The notes under the pieces were generated by a model that had not been told where the DNA came from, searched no databases, and saw nothing but the letters and a program-made list of their open reading frames with translations. Source: Verrucomicrobiota bacterium (GTDB taxonomy: Bacteria > Verrucomicrobiota > Verrucomicrobiia > Methylacidiphilales > JBCCWR01). From it: 64,000 nt of DNA. Shown here piece after piece: positions 1-7,828 of the stretch (positions are counted from its first letter, which is position 1; each line of letters opens with the position of its first letter). The DNA lies in NCBI GenBank assembly GCA_039192515.1, contig JBCCXA010000012.1, positions 1 through 64,000 of the forward strand, in the 5' to 3' direction. The position numbers and the translations under genes are program-made.

Positions 1-188
1 ATCAGAAGAGTTCCGTACTCTTTCATGAGAGTTTCAGAGGTCTCAAGTCCCAAGACAACAGCGTTGATGATGATGAGTATGGAAATAGCGATTTGAATAA
101 GCGTGCTCTCAATCCAGCTGGAGAGCTTCAAGCGCCACGGCGCTATGCCAGTCGTCTTCTTAAGTCTCTTTAGATCATCTTGGTGCAC
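1..188 (-). CDS. Bacterial voltage-gated sodium channel (Nav/ion transport family), N-terminal part only
   Basis: The minus-strand frame from a GTG at 188 runs off the window edge, giving 62 residues. After a basic amphipathic start comes a hydrophobic helix (IQIAISILIIINAVVLGLET) followed by SETLMKEYG. This S1 helix followed by a GLETS-x-x-x-M element is the hallmark of the start of bacterial single-domain Nav channels such as NavAb. The rest of the voltage sensor and the pore lie outside the window, so selectivity cannot be read. An in-frame TAG 24 nt upstream limits the start to the GTG. The gene follows mnhG by about 65 nt on the same strand and may be co-transcribed with the Mrp operon. 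It could also be another 6-TM cation channel. Confidence 0.7.
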   Translation of the reverse strand, partial: MHQDDLKRLKKTTGIAPWRLKLSSWIESTLIQIAISILIIINAVVLGLETSETLMKEYGTLL

Positions 189-253
189 GGAATACCGAAC
201 TATCTACGTATGGCAGAGGCGATAAGCAAGTATTTTATATGGTAGCTTGGCTT

Positions 254-628
254 TTAATTCTCCGAGGTTTTGGCTTCCTTATGACTCTTGGCCCCACTTT
301 TTCTTGTGCTGTACTTGCCCTCCAAATGGTCAATGATGGTTCTCTTAGAAAAAGGTATTTTATTGAGATAAGCAGCACGCCCGACCATGTGTGCAGCTAT
401 GGGAGCCGTCATAAAAAAGAATAAGATGATTACTACAACTTTAAGCCAAACCCAGTAGTTAGGACTGGCTAGGGCACAGGTTAGCAGGATGATGCCACCA
501 CCAAAAGCACCCGCTTTAGTGGCGGCATGCATGCGGGTGTAGAGGTCAGGCATCTTGATCAAGCCGATCGATGCGATCAGGGCAAAGCTTGATCCTATGA
601 CTAGGAGAAGAGAAAGTAGCCAGATCAT
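254..628 (-). CDS. mnhG: Mrp Na+/H+ antiporter subunit G
   Basis: Small membrane subunit of the Mrp (Mnh/Sha) cation/proton antiporter complex. The 124-residue protein has three hydrophobic segments and the family core GLIKMPDLYTRMHAATKAGA at about residues 22-41. This is followed by a segment ending MTAPIAAHMVGRAAY, typical of MrpG. The charged C-terminal tail (residues 95-124) is a little long. It overlaps mnhF by four bases and is the last of the seven Mrp genes. A purine-rich ribosome site (AGAAGGAAA) lies upstream of the ATG. Confidence 0.95.
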   Translation of the reverse strand: MIWLLSLLLVIGSSFALIASIGLIKMPDLYTRMHAATKAGAFGGGIILLTCALASPNYWVWLKVVVIILFFFMTAPIAAHMVGRAAYLNKIPFSKRTIIDHLEGKYSTRKSGAKSHKEAKTSEN

Positions 629-912
629 TCTAGGTTTCCTTCTTGTTCAAGGTGTTTTGCAAAAGCTATGGTGCCAAGGAAGGTAGCTACAGCCACCACC
701 ATAGCCACATCAAGGAAAAGGGTGCGGCCAGTTTCTAGTACGACTAGTCCAGCAATGCAGAGCACGAGTGCAGCGATGAGATCCAATGCGATGATGCGAT
801 CAAAAACACTTGGTCCTCGAAACAGCCGCCAGGTAGATAGTAATATGGCCATTCCTATAAAGACATATCCTGTATTCAATGCCCATGGATGAACCAGTTC
901 TTGGGAAATCAT
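625..912 (-). CDS. mnhF: Mrp Na+/H+ antiporter subunit F
   Basis: Small three-helix subunit of the Mrp antiporter. The 95-residue protein has the conserved RLFRGPSVFDRIIALDL stretch (about residues 29-45), which is diagnostic for MrpF, followed by a hydrophobic segment ending in LGTIAFAKHLE. It starts at an ATG preceded by a strong Shine-Dalgarno (AAGGAGGT, 7 nt spacing) inside the end of mnhE. Four-base overlaps on both sides indicate translational coupling. Confidence 0.95.
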   Translation of the reverse strand: MISQELVHPWALNTGYVFIGMAILLSTWRLFRGPSVFDRIIALDLIAALVLCIAGLVVLETGRTLFLDVAMVVAVATFLGTIAFAKHLEQEGNLE

Positions 913-1232
913 GGGAACACCTCCTTGATGCGCTTTATATAATTCTCTTTGATTTCGGTAAGAAGTTTTTCTTGGTCATCGATATACATGGCATGGATGT
1001 AGAGGGATTTTTTGTTGGAACAGACATCTAAGCTCAACGTTCCTGGAGTCATGGTAAGTAGATTAGCAAGGATAGAGATTTGTAAGTCTGACATATCATC
1101 TAGCTCGACGGCAATAAAGCCAGGTTTCATGTAATGTTTGGGAGTTAGCACGTCATAAGCCACCTTGAGATTACAAAGAATGATTTCATAAAGGTAAAAA
1201 AAGAAAAAATGAATAAACTTTAAGATTCTCAT
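909..1232 (-). CDS. mnhE: Mrp Na+/H+ antiporter subunit E, N-terminally short form
   Basis: MrpE subunit. The conserved C-terminal domain is clear: one hydrophobic helix running into YDVLTPKHYMKPGFIAVEL, then ANLLTMTPGTLSLDV and YIHAMYID. The protein has only 107 residues, while MrpE proteins such as that of Bacillus subtilis have about 158. The missing part is the N-terminal pair of membrane helices. The start is well fixed by an AGGAAAGGA ribosome site and a four-base overlap with mnhD, so this looks like a naturally short subunit rather than a wrong start. Confidence 0.88.
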   Translation of the reverse strand: MRILKFIHFFFFYLYEIILCNLKVAYDVLTPKHYMKPGFIAVELDDMSDLQISILANLLTMTPGTLSLDVCSNKKSLYIHAMYIDDQEKLLTEIKENYIKRIKEVFP

Positions 1233-2737
1233 GGGAGTTCCTTTCCTAAGACAGAATTGATATATTCATTGGAGTCAAGAAGCTGTTCCGCCGTCATCTG
1301 GGCGAGTGAAAAGAAAGGTTCAGTGTAGAAACCTATAACAAGTGTTATGAGCGCAAGAGCGATGACTGGGCTGTAAGAAAAGAGCAGATACTTCTGAGGT
1401 TTAGAGTCGGGGTGCTCTTCAGCCGAGGTAGTTACAGGGTCAGATTTCCAAAAGGCTTCGGCCCAAATTTTTGTCATAGAATAGAGGGTGAGTATGCCAA
1501 CGATTAGAGCGACTGCTACCATGGCATAAGCTTCTATTTCTAAGCCTGCTTTTAATACAGAGAATTTAGCCCAGAAGCCGGATAGGGGGGGGATTCCTCC
1601 AAGAGAGAAGGCCGGGATAAAAAAAAGCAAGCTAAGGAAGGGGGCCGACTGGTAAAGACCACCTATTTTTTTAAGTTGGTCTGTCCCTTTTTTGTGAATA
1701 ACGATCCCACTGATTAAGAATAAATTCGTTTTTACTACGATATGGTGCACAAGATAAAAGATGGCTCCAGCCAAGGCAAGTGGGGTTAGCAAGGCTAGCC
1801 CGAGAATCATGTAGCCAATCTGGCTGACGATATGAAATGAGAGAATCTTGCGCATTTCAAATTGAGTGGCTGCGCCCAGCACGCCCGTGATCATAGTCGC
1901 TGCGGCAATGAGAAGCAGTAGGTTATGTGTGAAGGAAATGTCTTGAACGAAGAATAAAGTGAAGCTTCGGATCAACGCGTAAACGCCAACCTTTGTGAGC
2001 AGTCCGGCAAAAACTGCAGAAATGGCAACAGCAGGTGTGTGGTAAGATGCAGGTAGCCAGAAGAAGAATGGAAAGACGGCGGCTTTTATGCCAAAGGCGG
2101 CAAGGAAAAGAATGGCAGAGCTGTTAATGAACATGGAATCCGATTCATTTGAGAGTTTGTAAGCAATATCTGCCATATTTAAAGTGCCTAGCTTTCCATA
2201 AAGAATGCCAAGGCCACTTAGGAAAAGGATGGAAGCAAATAAATTGAGGGAAACGTATTTGATAGAACCCTCTAGCTGACTTGGCTTTTGTCCCAGCGCT
2301 AATAAAACAAAAGAAGAAAGTAGCATGACCTCAAACCAAACATAAAGATTGAATAGGTCTCCTGTTAGGAATGAACCATTGACTCCGACCATTAAAAATT
2401 GATAGAGAGGGAAATAGAAGCGTTGCTGAATTTCTTTGGGTACATCTGTGAGTGAATAGACTAAGACAGCGAGGCTAATGAGATTAGATATCACCAGCAT
2501 AATCGCGCTGAAGAGATCGGCAACTAATACAATACCGAAGGGTCCTTTCCAGCTTCCGATTTCCAATACGGTGATGCCATGTTGATAAACATGCTGGAGA
2601 ATCCAACAGGAGAGAACAAAGGTGATGCTTGCTCCTATCAGGGAAATAAGTTTTTGGATTTTTAAGGAAGACCGTGCAAAGAGACATCCTACGGCAACAA
2701 CTAAAGGGATAAGGATGGGCAGAATAATGCTATTCAC
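1229..2737 (-). CDS. mnhD: Mrp Na+/H+ antiporter subunit D (NuoN/NuoM-like)
   Basis: Large antiporter-like membrane subunit, 502 residues with about 14 hydrophobic segments, homologous to the proton-pumping subunits of complex I. The family signatures are visible: NLFNLYVWFEVMLLSSFVLL (about residues 128-147), where the glutamate is the conserved ion-path residue, and AAFGIKAAVFPFFFWLPASY around residue 215 with the conserved lysine. A HIVSQIGYMILGLAL motif follows. It starts at a GTG and overlaps mnhC by four bases. Confidence 0.95.
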   Translation of the reverse strand: MNSIILPILIPLVVAVGCLFARSSLKIQKLISLIGASITFVLSCWILQHVYQHGITVLEIGSWKGPFGIVLVADLFSAIMLVISNLISLAVLVYSLTDVPKEIQQRFYFPLYQFLMVGVNGSFLTGDLFNLYVWFEVMLLSSFVLLALGQKPSQLEGSIKYVSLNLFASILFLSGLGILYGKLGTLNMADIAYKLSNESDSMFINSSAILFLAAFGIKAAVFPFFFWLPASYHTPAVAISAVFAGLLTKVGVYALIRSFTLFFVQDISFTHNLLLLIAAATMITGVLGAATQFEMRKILSFHIVSQIGYMILGLALLTPLALAGAIFYLVHHIVVKTNLFLISGIVIHKKGTDQLKKIGGLYQSAPFLSLLFFIPAFSLGGIPPLSGFWAKFSVLKAGLEIEAYAMVAVALIVGILTLYSMTKIWAEAFWKSDPVTTSAEEHPDSKPQKYLLFSYSPVIALALITLVIGFYTEPFFSLAQMTAEQLLDSNEYINSVLGKELP

Positions 2738-3087
2738 GAAGCCTTATCCGTCTGGTTAAAGTTGTTGATGTCATCATGCCCTAGCAGCGCATTTGTTCTG
2801 TAGATAAGGGCAAGAACAAATGATATGAAACCAAAACCTATGACAATAGCGGTTAAGACTAGAGCTTGGGGCAGTGGATCTGCATAAGCAGTTTCTAAAG
2901 CCGTTTCTTCCGCAGAGATGATAGGAGGCTTGCCTCTATCCAAGCCAGCAGAGCTGAAGATAATAAGATTGGCAGCCTGGCTAATGAGGATAATACCAAT
3001 GGCAAGTCTTACGATACTCCTTCTTAGTAAGCAATAGATACCAGCAGCCATAATTATGCCGATAATAAATGCAAGCAGGGTTTCCAT
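2734..3087 (-). CDS. mnhC: Mrp Na+/H+ antiporter subunit C (NuoK-like)
   Basis: Small membrane subunit related to NuoK of complex I. The 117-residue protein has three helices, the LISQAANLIIFSSAGLDRGK segment (about residues 35-54) and DPLPQALVLTAIVIGFG (about 71-87), both characteristic of MrpC. The ATG overlaps the mnhB stop codon by one base (TAATG), so the two are translationally coupled. Confidence 0.95.
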   Translation of the reverse strand: METLLAFIIGIIMAAGIYCLLRRSIVRLAIGIILISQAANLIIFSSAGLDRGKPPIISAEETALETAYADPLPQALVLTAIVIGFGFISFVLALIYRTNALLGHDDINNFNQTDKAS

Positions 3088-3506
3088 TATTCAAGATCCT
3101 CAAATTTAAAGATAACAGCTAGGGTGAAACCGACGACCGTTAAGTAAACCCCAACATCGAATAGCAAAGGTGTTCCGAGATGAACTTTCCCCAAGATAGG
3201 AAGTGTAAAACCAGGTAACCACAATCCGGTCATAAAGGAGTCGCTGGCAAAGGAAGCAAGAAGTCCTGACAACACTGCTATACTCAGACCCCAGCACAAT
3301 AGTGTGATGGGAGAAATAACTAGCCGCCGTGAGGCTTCCTTTACTCCATCCGCAAGCATGATGAGAATAAAAGGAAATGCGGCTATGAGTCCTCCGATAA
3401 AACCTCCACCGGGTAGGTTATGGCCTCTATACAATACAGTGATTGATAAAACAACAAATGGCCAAAGAAGGATTCTACTGGCAATGCTTAAAAGGACTGA
3501 AGGCAT
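3087..3506 (-). CDS. mnhB: Mrp Na+/H+ antiporter subunit B
   Basis: MnhB-domain membrane subunit of 139 residues with four hydrophobic segments. The motif GHNLPGGGFIGGLIAAFPF (about residues 28-46) is the family signature, and GTPLLFDVGVYLTVVGF lies near the C terminus. It sits two bases downstream of mnhA and overlaps mnhC, in the standard A-B-C-D-E-F-G order. Confidence 0.95.
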   Translation of the reverse strand: MPSVLLSIASRILLWPFVVLSITVLYRGHNLPGGGFIGGLIAAFPFILIMLADGVKEASRRLVISPITLLCWGLSIAVLSGLLASFASDSFMTGLWLPGFTLPILGKVHLGTPLLFDVGVYLTVVGFTLAVIFKFEDLE

Positions 3507-3508
3507 GA

Positions 3509-5821
3509 TTAAGGGTTCTCCTTTTTCTGTTTAAAAATCGTTCCGAGTAGCGCAACTACGCCTAGCGCAGCGATGGCAATGACGGTGATTTCGCCAAGTG
3601 TGTCTAGAGCTCGGAAATCAACAAGAATAACATTTACCACATTTTTACCTTTGGCTAAGGAGTAGCTCCATTCGGCAAGTCGATCTGATATGGGTGGAGC
3701 AATTTGAATATTTTGCGCTTTGAGGACTAATGCAGTGAATAAGCCACCGATAGAGATAGAAAATAAAGCGTCGCATAGACGTTCACGTTTGCTCGAATAA
3801 TATTTAAATCTTGGAAGCTTGTAGACTACCAACATAAATAGGACAACCGTTAGGGTCTCCACTAGAATCTGTGTAACGGCTAGGTCAGCTGCTCCGTATA
3901 GCATAAAGACAAGTGCAATGCCGAAACCCACGATCCCGAGGGATAGAAGAGAGGTTAGTCGGGAGTTGGTGGTTGCCGCTAGCAAAGTTGCAAAGATCAT
4001 GACAATGGCTAATCCCCACTCCATTGCATGAACATCTGAAAAAGATAATTGAGAAGGGAGTCCACCAAGATAGACCAGCTTGATGAATAAGAGGACTCCT
4101 GAGCTTCCAATAATGATCAGGAAGTAATTTCTTAAGTAACCGCTTTGTAGCACATTGGTTTGCCAGCTAGCCAATTTTAGAATGCTCGCAACAATTGCTT
4201 CATAAATTCCCTCGGCTCGGTCTTTAGATTTATCTTTGGATTCGGAGACTTTTTGCCAGATTTTCTGTCGAAATGTATAGACGGTGATACCACATGCTAT
4301 GGTCAGTGCACTCAACAAAAGGGGCAAATTAAAGCCGTGCCATAGCGCAACCTTTAGATCAAGGGCTTGGCCATAAATGGATGAAACGGCAGGTTCAATC
4401 AGAGGTCGCTCCAGGTAACCTGGCAAGATGCCAATGCCTAGGCCTAGGAGTCCTAGACTTAGGGGACCTAGCCACATGAAGGCAGGAGCTTCATGTGCTT
4501 TCTTCGGAGTAGTTTGGTTGGTTTTGTGCCAAAAGGGATGGATGCCTGCCTTAAATGCAAGAGCAAGAAGGAGGGCATTGGTAATAAAAGCTGCTAAGAT
4601 GATAGCTATTGAGAAGAGGGTAAATGCATCATAATCCAATGTGGCTTTATAAAGATATTCTTTACCTATGAAACCAAAGAAAAGTGGAACCCCCGCCTTT
4701 GATAATGCTGCCAGGCCTGCAGCTAAGGCTGTGATAGGCATGAGCTTTCTAAGGTTACCAAGTATAGTAACTTCGCGGGTCCCACATTCATGGTCTATAG
4801 AACCCGCCACCATAAAGAGAGCCGCCTTGTAAAGAGCGTGTCCTAGAAGAAAAATAACTGCGGCTTGTAAAGCCAGTTCAGTACCGATACCCAATAGCAT
4901 GGTCAGGACGCCCAAAACGCTTAGGGTGGTGTAGGCCAATATCTTCTTTAAATCTGTTTGAAAAAGTCCTTTGAAAGCACCTACTAGCATAGTGACACTT
5001 CCAAATAAAATGAGCGTGTTATTCCAGTAATCAGTATTCCCTAGGGAAGGAGTCAATCTGGCCATAAGATAAACTCCGGCTTTGACCATAGTAGCCGAGT
5101 GTAGATAGGCGCTGACTGGTGTTGGCGCTGCCATAGCATTTGGCAGCCAGAAATGAAAAGGGAATTGTGCAGATTTAGTAAAGGCACCTAATAGCACTAG
5201 AATGATAATTGGCAGATACAATGCGTGTGCTCCCATCTGCTCTAGGTCGCTGATGAGATAGGTGTTAGCAGATTTACCTAAAAGAATAAAGCCAGCCAGC
5301 ATGGCGACGCCCCCAAAGCCTGTGACAAGTAGCGCTTGGAGTGCCTTTTTGCGAGAATCCGCATCCTGATGATTAAAACCGATGAGCAAATAAGAACTGA
5401 TACTGGTGAGCTCCCAAAATATAAAAAGAACGATCAAATGATTGGAAAAAACCAATCCAAGCATAGAGCCCATAAAAAGCAGGATATAGCTGTAAAAGTG
5501 AAGCAGCTTGGGGTGTCCCTTGAGGTAATCGTTAGCATACAGGAGAATAAGTGTTCCGATACCTGTGATGAGCAGCCCCATCAGAAGTGAAAGACCATCT
5601 AACCGCAAATCTATGGCGATTTGCAAGCTTGGCACCCATTCATGGGTAAGATTTACGTAGCCTTTATCCATGACCTCGGGGACCTCAAGCAGTAGGCTTA
5701 TGCATACAGCAAGGGGGGCCAGTGCTAGAAGCCAGCCTTTTTCCAAGCTGAAGAAACGAAAAAGCAGGGGAGCTAAAACTGCCGCAGCAAAAATCAATAC
5801 AAGTTGGGCGAAAAGATCCAT
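3509..5821 (-). CDS. mnhA: Mrp Na+/H+ antiporter subunit A (NuoL-like, with C-terminal MbhE-type region)
   Basis: Largest subunit of the antiporter, about 770 residues. The N-terminal two thirds is a NuoL-like proton translocator: FIFWELTSISSYLLIGFNH (about residue 135) carries the conserved glutamate, and SAQFPFHFWLPNAMAAPTPV with HSATMVKAGVYLMARL (about 213-255) is the antiporter signature with its lysines. The C-terminal part (about 610-770) resembles the DUF4040/MbhE region that is fused to A in Mrp. I take the ATG at 5821. A GTG nine bases upstream in frame is an alternative. It is the first gene of the Mrp operon, behind an unusual structured leader. Confidence 0.95.
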   Translation of the reverse strand: MDLFAQLVLIFAAAVLAPLLFRFFSLEKGWLLALAPLAVCISLLLEVPEVMDKGYVNLTHEWVPSLQIAIDLRLDGLSLLMGLLITGIGTLILLYANDYLKGHPKLLHFYSYILLFMGSMLGLVFSNHLIVLFIFWELTSISSYLLIGFNHQDADSRKKALQALLVTGFGGVAMLAGFILLGKSANTYLISDLEQMGAHALYLPIIILVLLGAFTKSAQFPFHFWLPNAMAAPTPVSAYLHSATMVKAGVYLMARLTPSLGNTDYWNNTLILFGSVTMLVGAFKGLFQTDLKKILAYTTLSVLGVLTMLLGIGTELALQAAVIFLLGHALYKAALFMVAGSIDHECGTREVTILGNLRKLMPITALAAGLAALSKAGVPLFFGFIGKEYLYKATLDYDAFTLFSIAIILAAFITNALLLALAFKAGIHPFWHKTNQTTPKKAHEAPAFMWLGPLSLGLLGLGIGILPGYLERPLIEPAVSSIYGQALDLKVALWHGFNLPLLLSALTIACGITVYTFRQKIWQKVSESKDKSKDRAEGIYEAIVASILKLASWQTNVLQSGYLRNYFLIIIGSSGVLLFIKLVYLGGLPSQLSFSDVHAMEWGLAIVMIFATLLAATTNSRLTSLLSLGIVGFGIALVFMLYGAADLAVTQILVETLTVVLFMLVVYKLPRFKYYSSKRERLCDALFSISIGGLFTALVLKAQNIQIAPPISDRLAEWSYSLAKGKNVVNVILVDFRALDTLGEITVIAIAALGVVALLGTIFKQKKENP

Positions 5822-5834
5822 AGATAACACGTAG

Positions 5835-6188
5835 TCATTGGATTGCGAAGAGTTCCCAGAGGGAAGCTTTTCTAGTCCTTTTTTCCATGAATATCATTAA
5901 AGCAAGGCTGGAGTCCTTTTGAATAGAGGAGATGTTGCCTCCTCGCGCGAGAATCGACATGGTATTTTTTGCCGGGCAGCCCATTACTTTTGAGGCTATC
6001 TTATGTTTTTCAAGGTGCCTGTCGCCGGGCCTGGTGAGTAATGCCTCGCAACTGTAGCGGCTTTGATACCTGGGCTTATTTAAGTCTAAATTTCCTTGGA
6101 GGTGGTCATGTTCTTTGTCGATCCATCCCTCGTGTAACTCCAAAAATTGTTTCTCTGTCATGCCCATGTTACGATGCCCATGTGGCAA
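5835..6188 (-). CDS. Doubtful small hypothetical protein in the Mrp leader
   Basis: A 117-codon open frame between the baeRF-like gene and mnhA. The first 35 residues (from MTEKQFLELHEGWIDKEHDH) look protein-like and charged. The remainder has no recognisable family and coincides with a GC-richer stretch full of paired RNA segments. No ribosome site precedes any of its three possible ATG starts. The frame may be accidental in a long untranslated leader, or a short leader peptide may be real. No function is assigned. Confidence 0.22.
   Translation of the reverse strand: MPHGHRNMGMTEKQFLELHEGWIDKEHDHLQGNLDLNKPRYQSRYSCEALLTRPGDRHLEKHKIASKVMGCPAKNTMSILARGGNISSIQKDSSLALMIFMEKRTRKASLWELFAIQ
5850..6080 (-). 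ncRNA. Structured 5' leader of the Mrp operon, candidate cis-regulatory RNA
   Basis: About 420 nt separate the baeRF-like gene from mnhA. Read on the minus strand, the middle is richer in G and C than its surroundings and folds on paper. GCCCAGGTATC (6075-6065) can pair with GATAGCCT (6000-5993) and with TGGGC inside GTAATGGGC (5987-5979). Between them lie a GCCGC-TACAGTT-GC-GA-GGC hairpin and a CCGG-rich arm. Downstream come a perfect GAGGAG/CTCCTC hairpin with a 7-nt loop (5944-5926), overlapped by the palindrome CTCGCGCGAG (5951-5942), and a TTCCC/GGGAA hairpin (5865-5853). Competing pairings just before the first Mrp gene suggest a regulatory RNA. I could not match it to a known riboswitch consensus from memory. 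Confidence 0.4.
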
Positions 6189-6250
6189 ACCATAGACACG
6201 TAAACTAGGCTATGCAATTTCTTTAATTCTCCCAGCATATGGTAATCTGA

Positions 6251-7300
6251 TTACAGCGAGTGCTCGCCAGGTAATTTATATCTCAGTAGGCATGCAACAC
6301 CATTGACTGTTTTTAACATAGGGTCATCCGGCACAGTTTCGATGTGTATGCCTTGTTCTACAGCAGTTCTCACTAGCTCTTCACGAATCCATTTGTGATC
6401 AAAATCCTTACTCATAATGAGAGCGTCCACCTGTCCCATCTGCAAGGCATCAAGAGTTGCAGCAGGTCCGAGCAAGGCGAGGCCGTCAGTAGCAATCGAA
6501 TGTTTTAGCTTTTGCAGCATATCTTCAGACTCTTTCTGCTCCTCGTCGATGAAAGCTTTAAGCGAGGCGTTAATGACTTCTCCGAGATCACTGGTATTTG
6601 TGTGAACTTCTGTATCTATGAGTTTATCTAGGAGGTGTTTAGGTAAGCTTTTCTTCAGTCTCGAAGTAAGATGAGGCTTACCCGCTAAAATCAGATGGCT
6701 ATACCCCTTGCTTTGAATAAGTTGCTCGAGGATTTTTATTTTTTCTTTTACAAAACGTTCTCCCCTATCTCGTCGGTGATTTTGGTAGTGTTCTTTGGTC
6801 CATTCTCTTCCGACTCTTTTGCGTAGTTCTGGCTTCTCGGTAAAAATAGCCTCTGTGACTTCACCAAGGTTAACTTCCAAAATTTTTCCATGGGATTCGT
6901 TAGATACGACGATGATGAACTGGTGAAAGACATCTTTAAGCTCGACTAGTCCATAAACACTGGGCAATCCGTCTACAATGACTTCATTCCTCACAGGGAC
7001 GCGAAATTGCATAGGTAAGAAATAAGGCTTTTTACCATAGCGACTAAATATGGCGGCACCCTTGGTGCTATCCTCTAATTCTCTATTTAGATACTCATCG
7101 ATGCTTCCTATCGCTTTATTAAAACCTGGCTGCAGTTGGCGTTCTAGTCCTTTTCGGAGAATCTCAACGCGGGATAGAAAATTTCTAAGGCAACCTGATT
7201 TTCCATTTTCGAGATTGAGGTAGCAACTTACCATCGGTTGTTTTGTTTCTTCAATTCCGGCTAGATCTCTGATATGCTTTTGTAATTCTTTTATGTCCAT
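6251..7300 (-). CDS. baeRF-family protein (bacterial archaeo-eukaryotic release-factor-like)
   Basis: Soluble protein of 349 residues with the layout of bacterial relatives of eRF1/Vms1. A variable N-terminal domain (about 1-125) is followed by a domain-2-like part where a catalytic-loop equivalent is expected (WTKEHYQNHRRDRGERFVKE, about 167-186). A Pelota/L7Ae-like domain 3 follows, with GYSHLILAGKPHLTSRLKK (about 199-217) and, near the end, LLGPAATLDALQMGQVDAL. No GGQ is present. Family members are thought to act on ribosomes or ribosome-associated tRNA, but the function of this one is unknown. It is divergent from a winged-helix regulator across a 110-131 bp control region. Confidence 0.7.
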   Translation of the reverse strand: MDIKELQKHIRDLAGIEETKQPMVSCYLNLENGKSGCLRNFLSRVEILRKGLERQLQPGFNKAIGSIDEYLNRELEDSTKGAAIFSRYGKKPYFLPMQFRVPVRNEVIVDGLPSVYGLVELKDVFHQFIIVVSNESHGKILEVNLGEVTEAIFTEKPELRKRVGREWTKEHYQNHRRDRGERFVKEKIKILEQLIQSKGYSHLILAGKPHLTSRLKKSLPKHLLDKLIDTEVHTNTSDLGEVINASLKAFIDEEQKESEDMLQKLKHSIATDGLALLGPAATLDALQMGQVDALIMSKDFDHKWIREELVRTAVEQGIHIETVPDDPMLKTVNGVACLLRYKLPGEHSL

Positions 7301-7362
7301 AGTTTTAATTTTTTTATGTAAATTTTTTTCGATTGTTGATTTCTTATATTAAAAATGTATAT

Positions 7363-7414
7363 TATTTCGTGTAATTCGAAACGCGTATAATAATATACGT
7401 AATATATTTCGTGT
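7363..7414. promoter_or_regulatory. Candidate operator: direct repeats flanking a palindrome
   Basis: The AT-rich divergent region contains a perfect palindrome CGTATA-ATAA-TATACG at 7384-7399. It is flanked by two identical 10-base direct repeats TATTTCGTGT at 7363-7372 and 7405-7414, spaced 42 bp start to start, about four helical turns. The arrangement sits between the baeRF-like gene and the small winged-helix gene and is a plausible autoregulatory site for the latter. No footprint is known. Confidence 0.4.
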
Positions 7415-7431
7415 CTAAAGAAGTGTCAAAT

Positions 7432-7746
7432 ATGAACGCAAAAAAAAGTATGAAAAATGGGGGTCCAGCAGCAAACTGGACATATCTAACTAACCACACG
7501 CATGTTCTTATCTGTTTAGCGCAGGACTCTGAGCTAACCCTACGAGATGTTTCGACCAAGGTTGGAATAACGGAAAGGGCTGTTCAGAGGATTGTGGCGG
7601 ATTTGGAGGTGGCTGGAGTCCTAACTAGGCATAGGGAGGGTAGAAACAACCGCTACAAAATAAATAGAAACTCCAAGCTAAGGCATAATGTGGAATCGCA
7701 CAGAACCGTAGGTGGACTTATCAATTATGTCTTAGGTAAAACCTGA
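7432..7746 (+). CDS. Small winged-helix transcriptional regulator
   Basis: Soluble DNA-binding protein of about 104 residues. The central part reads as an ArsR/MarR-like winged helix: TYLTNHTHVLICLAQDSEL, then TLRDVSTKVGITERAVQRIV as helix-turn-helix, then ADLEVAGVLTRHREGRNNRY as the recognition end and beta wing. The ATG at 7432 is chosen. A GTG at 7411 lies inside a direct repeat and has no ribosome site. No ligand domain or metal-binding cysteines are visible. It is divergent from the baeRF-like gene and may control it. A hairpin with a T-rich tail follows. Confidence 0.8.
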   Translation: MNAKKSMKNGGPAANWTYLTNHTHVLICLAQDSELTLRDVSTKVGITERAVQRIVADLEVAGVLTRHREGRNNRYKINRNSKLRHNVESHRTVGGLINYVLGKT

Positions 7747-7754
7747 GTAGTTGC

Positions 7755-7790
7755 GCCGCATGCACCAAGGATGCCGGCTTTTGATGTTTT
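7755..7790 (+). terminator. Intrinsic terminator candidate after the winged-helix gene
   Basis: GCCGCAT (7755-7761) pairs with ATGCCGGC (7771-7778), giving a seven-pair stem with one bulged C and a 9-nt loop. The T-rich stretch TTTTGATGTTTT follows, eight bases after the gene's stop codon. This fits a Rho-independent terminator on the plus strand. Confidence 0.45.
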
Positions 7791-7828
7791 GAGCTATATT
7801 TGGTCTATTTGTGTTAAGAATACACTGG

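Noticed and set aside
5979..6075. Assignment of the Mrp leader to a cobalamin, c-di-GMP, M-box or SAH riboswitch
   Set aside because: The conserved boxes of those classes as I remember them are absent. Only a structured leader can be claimed.
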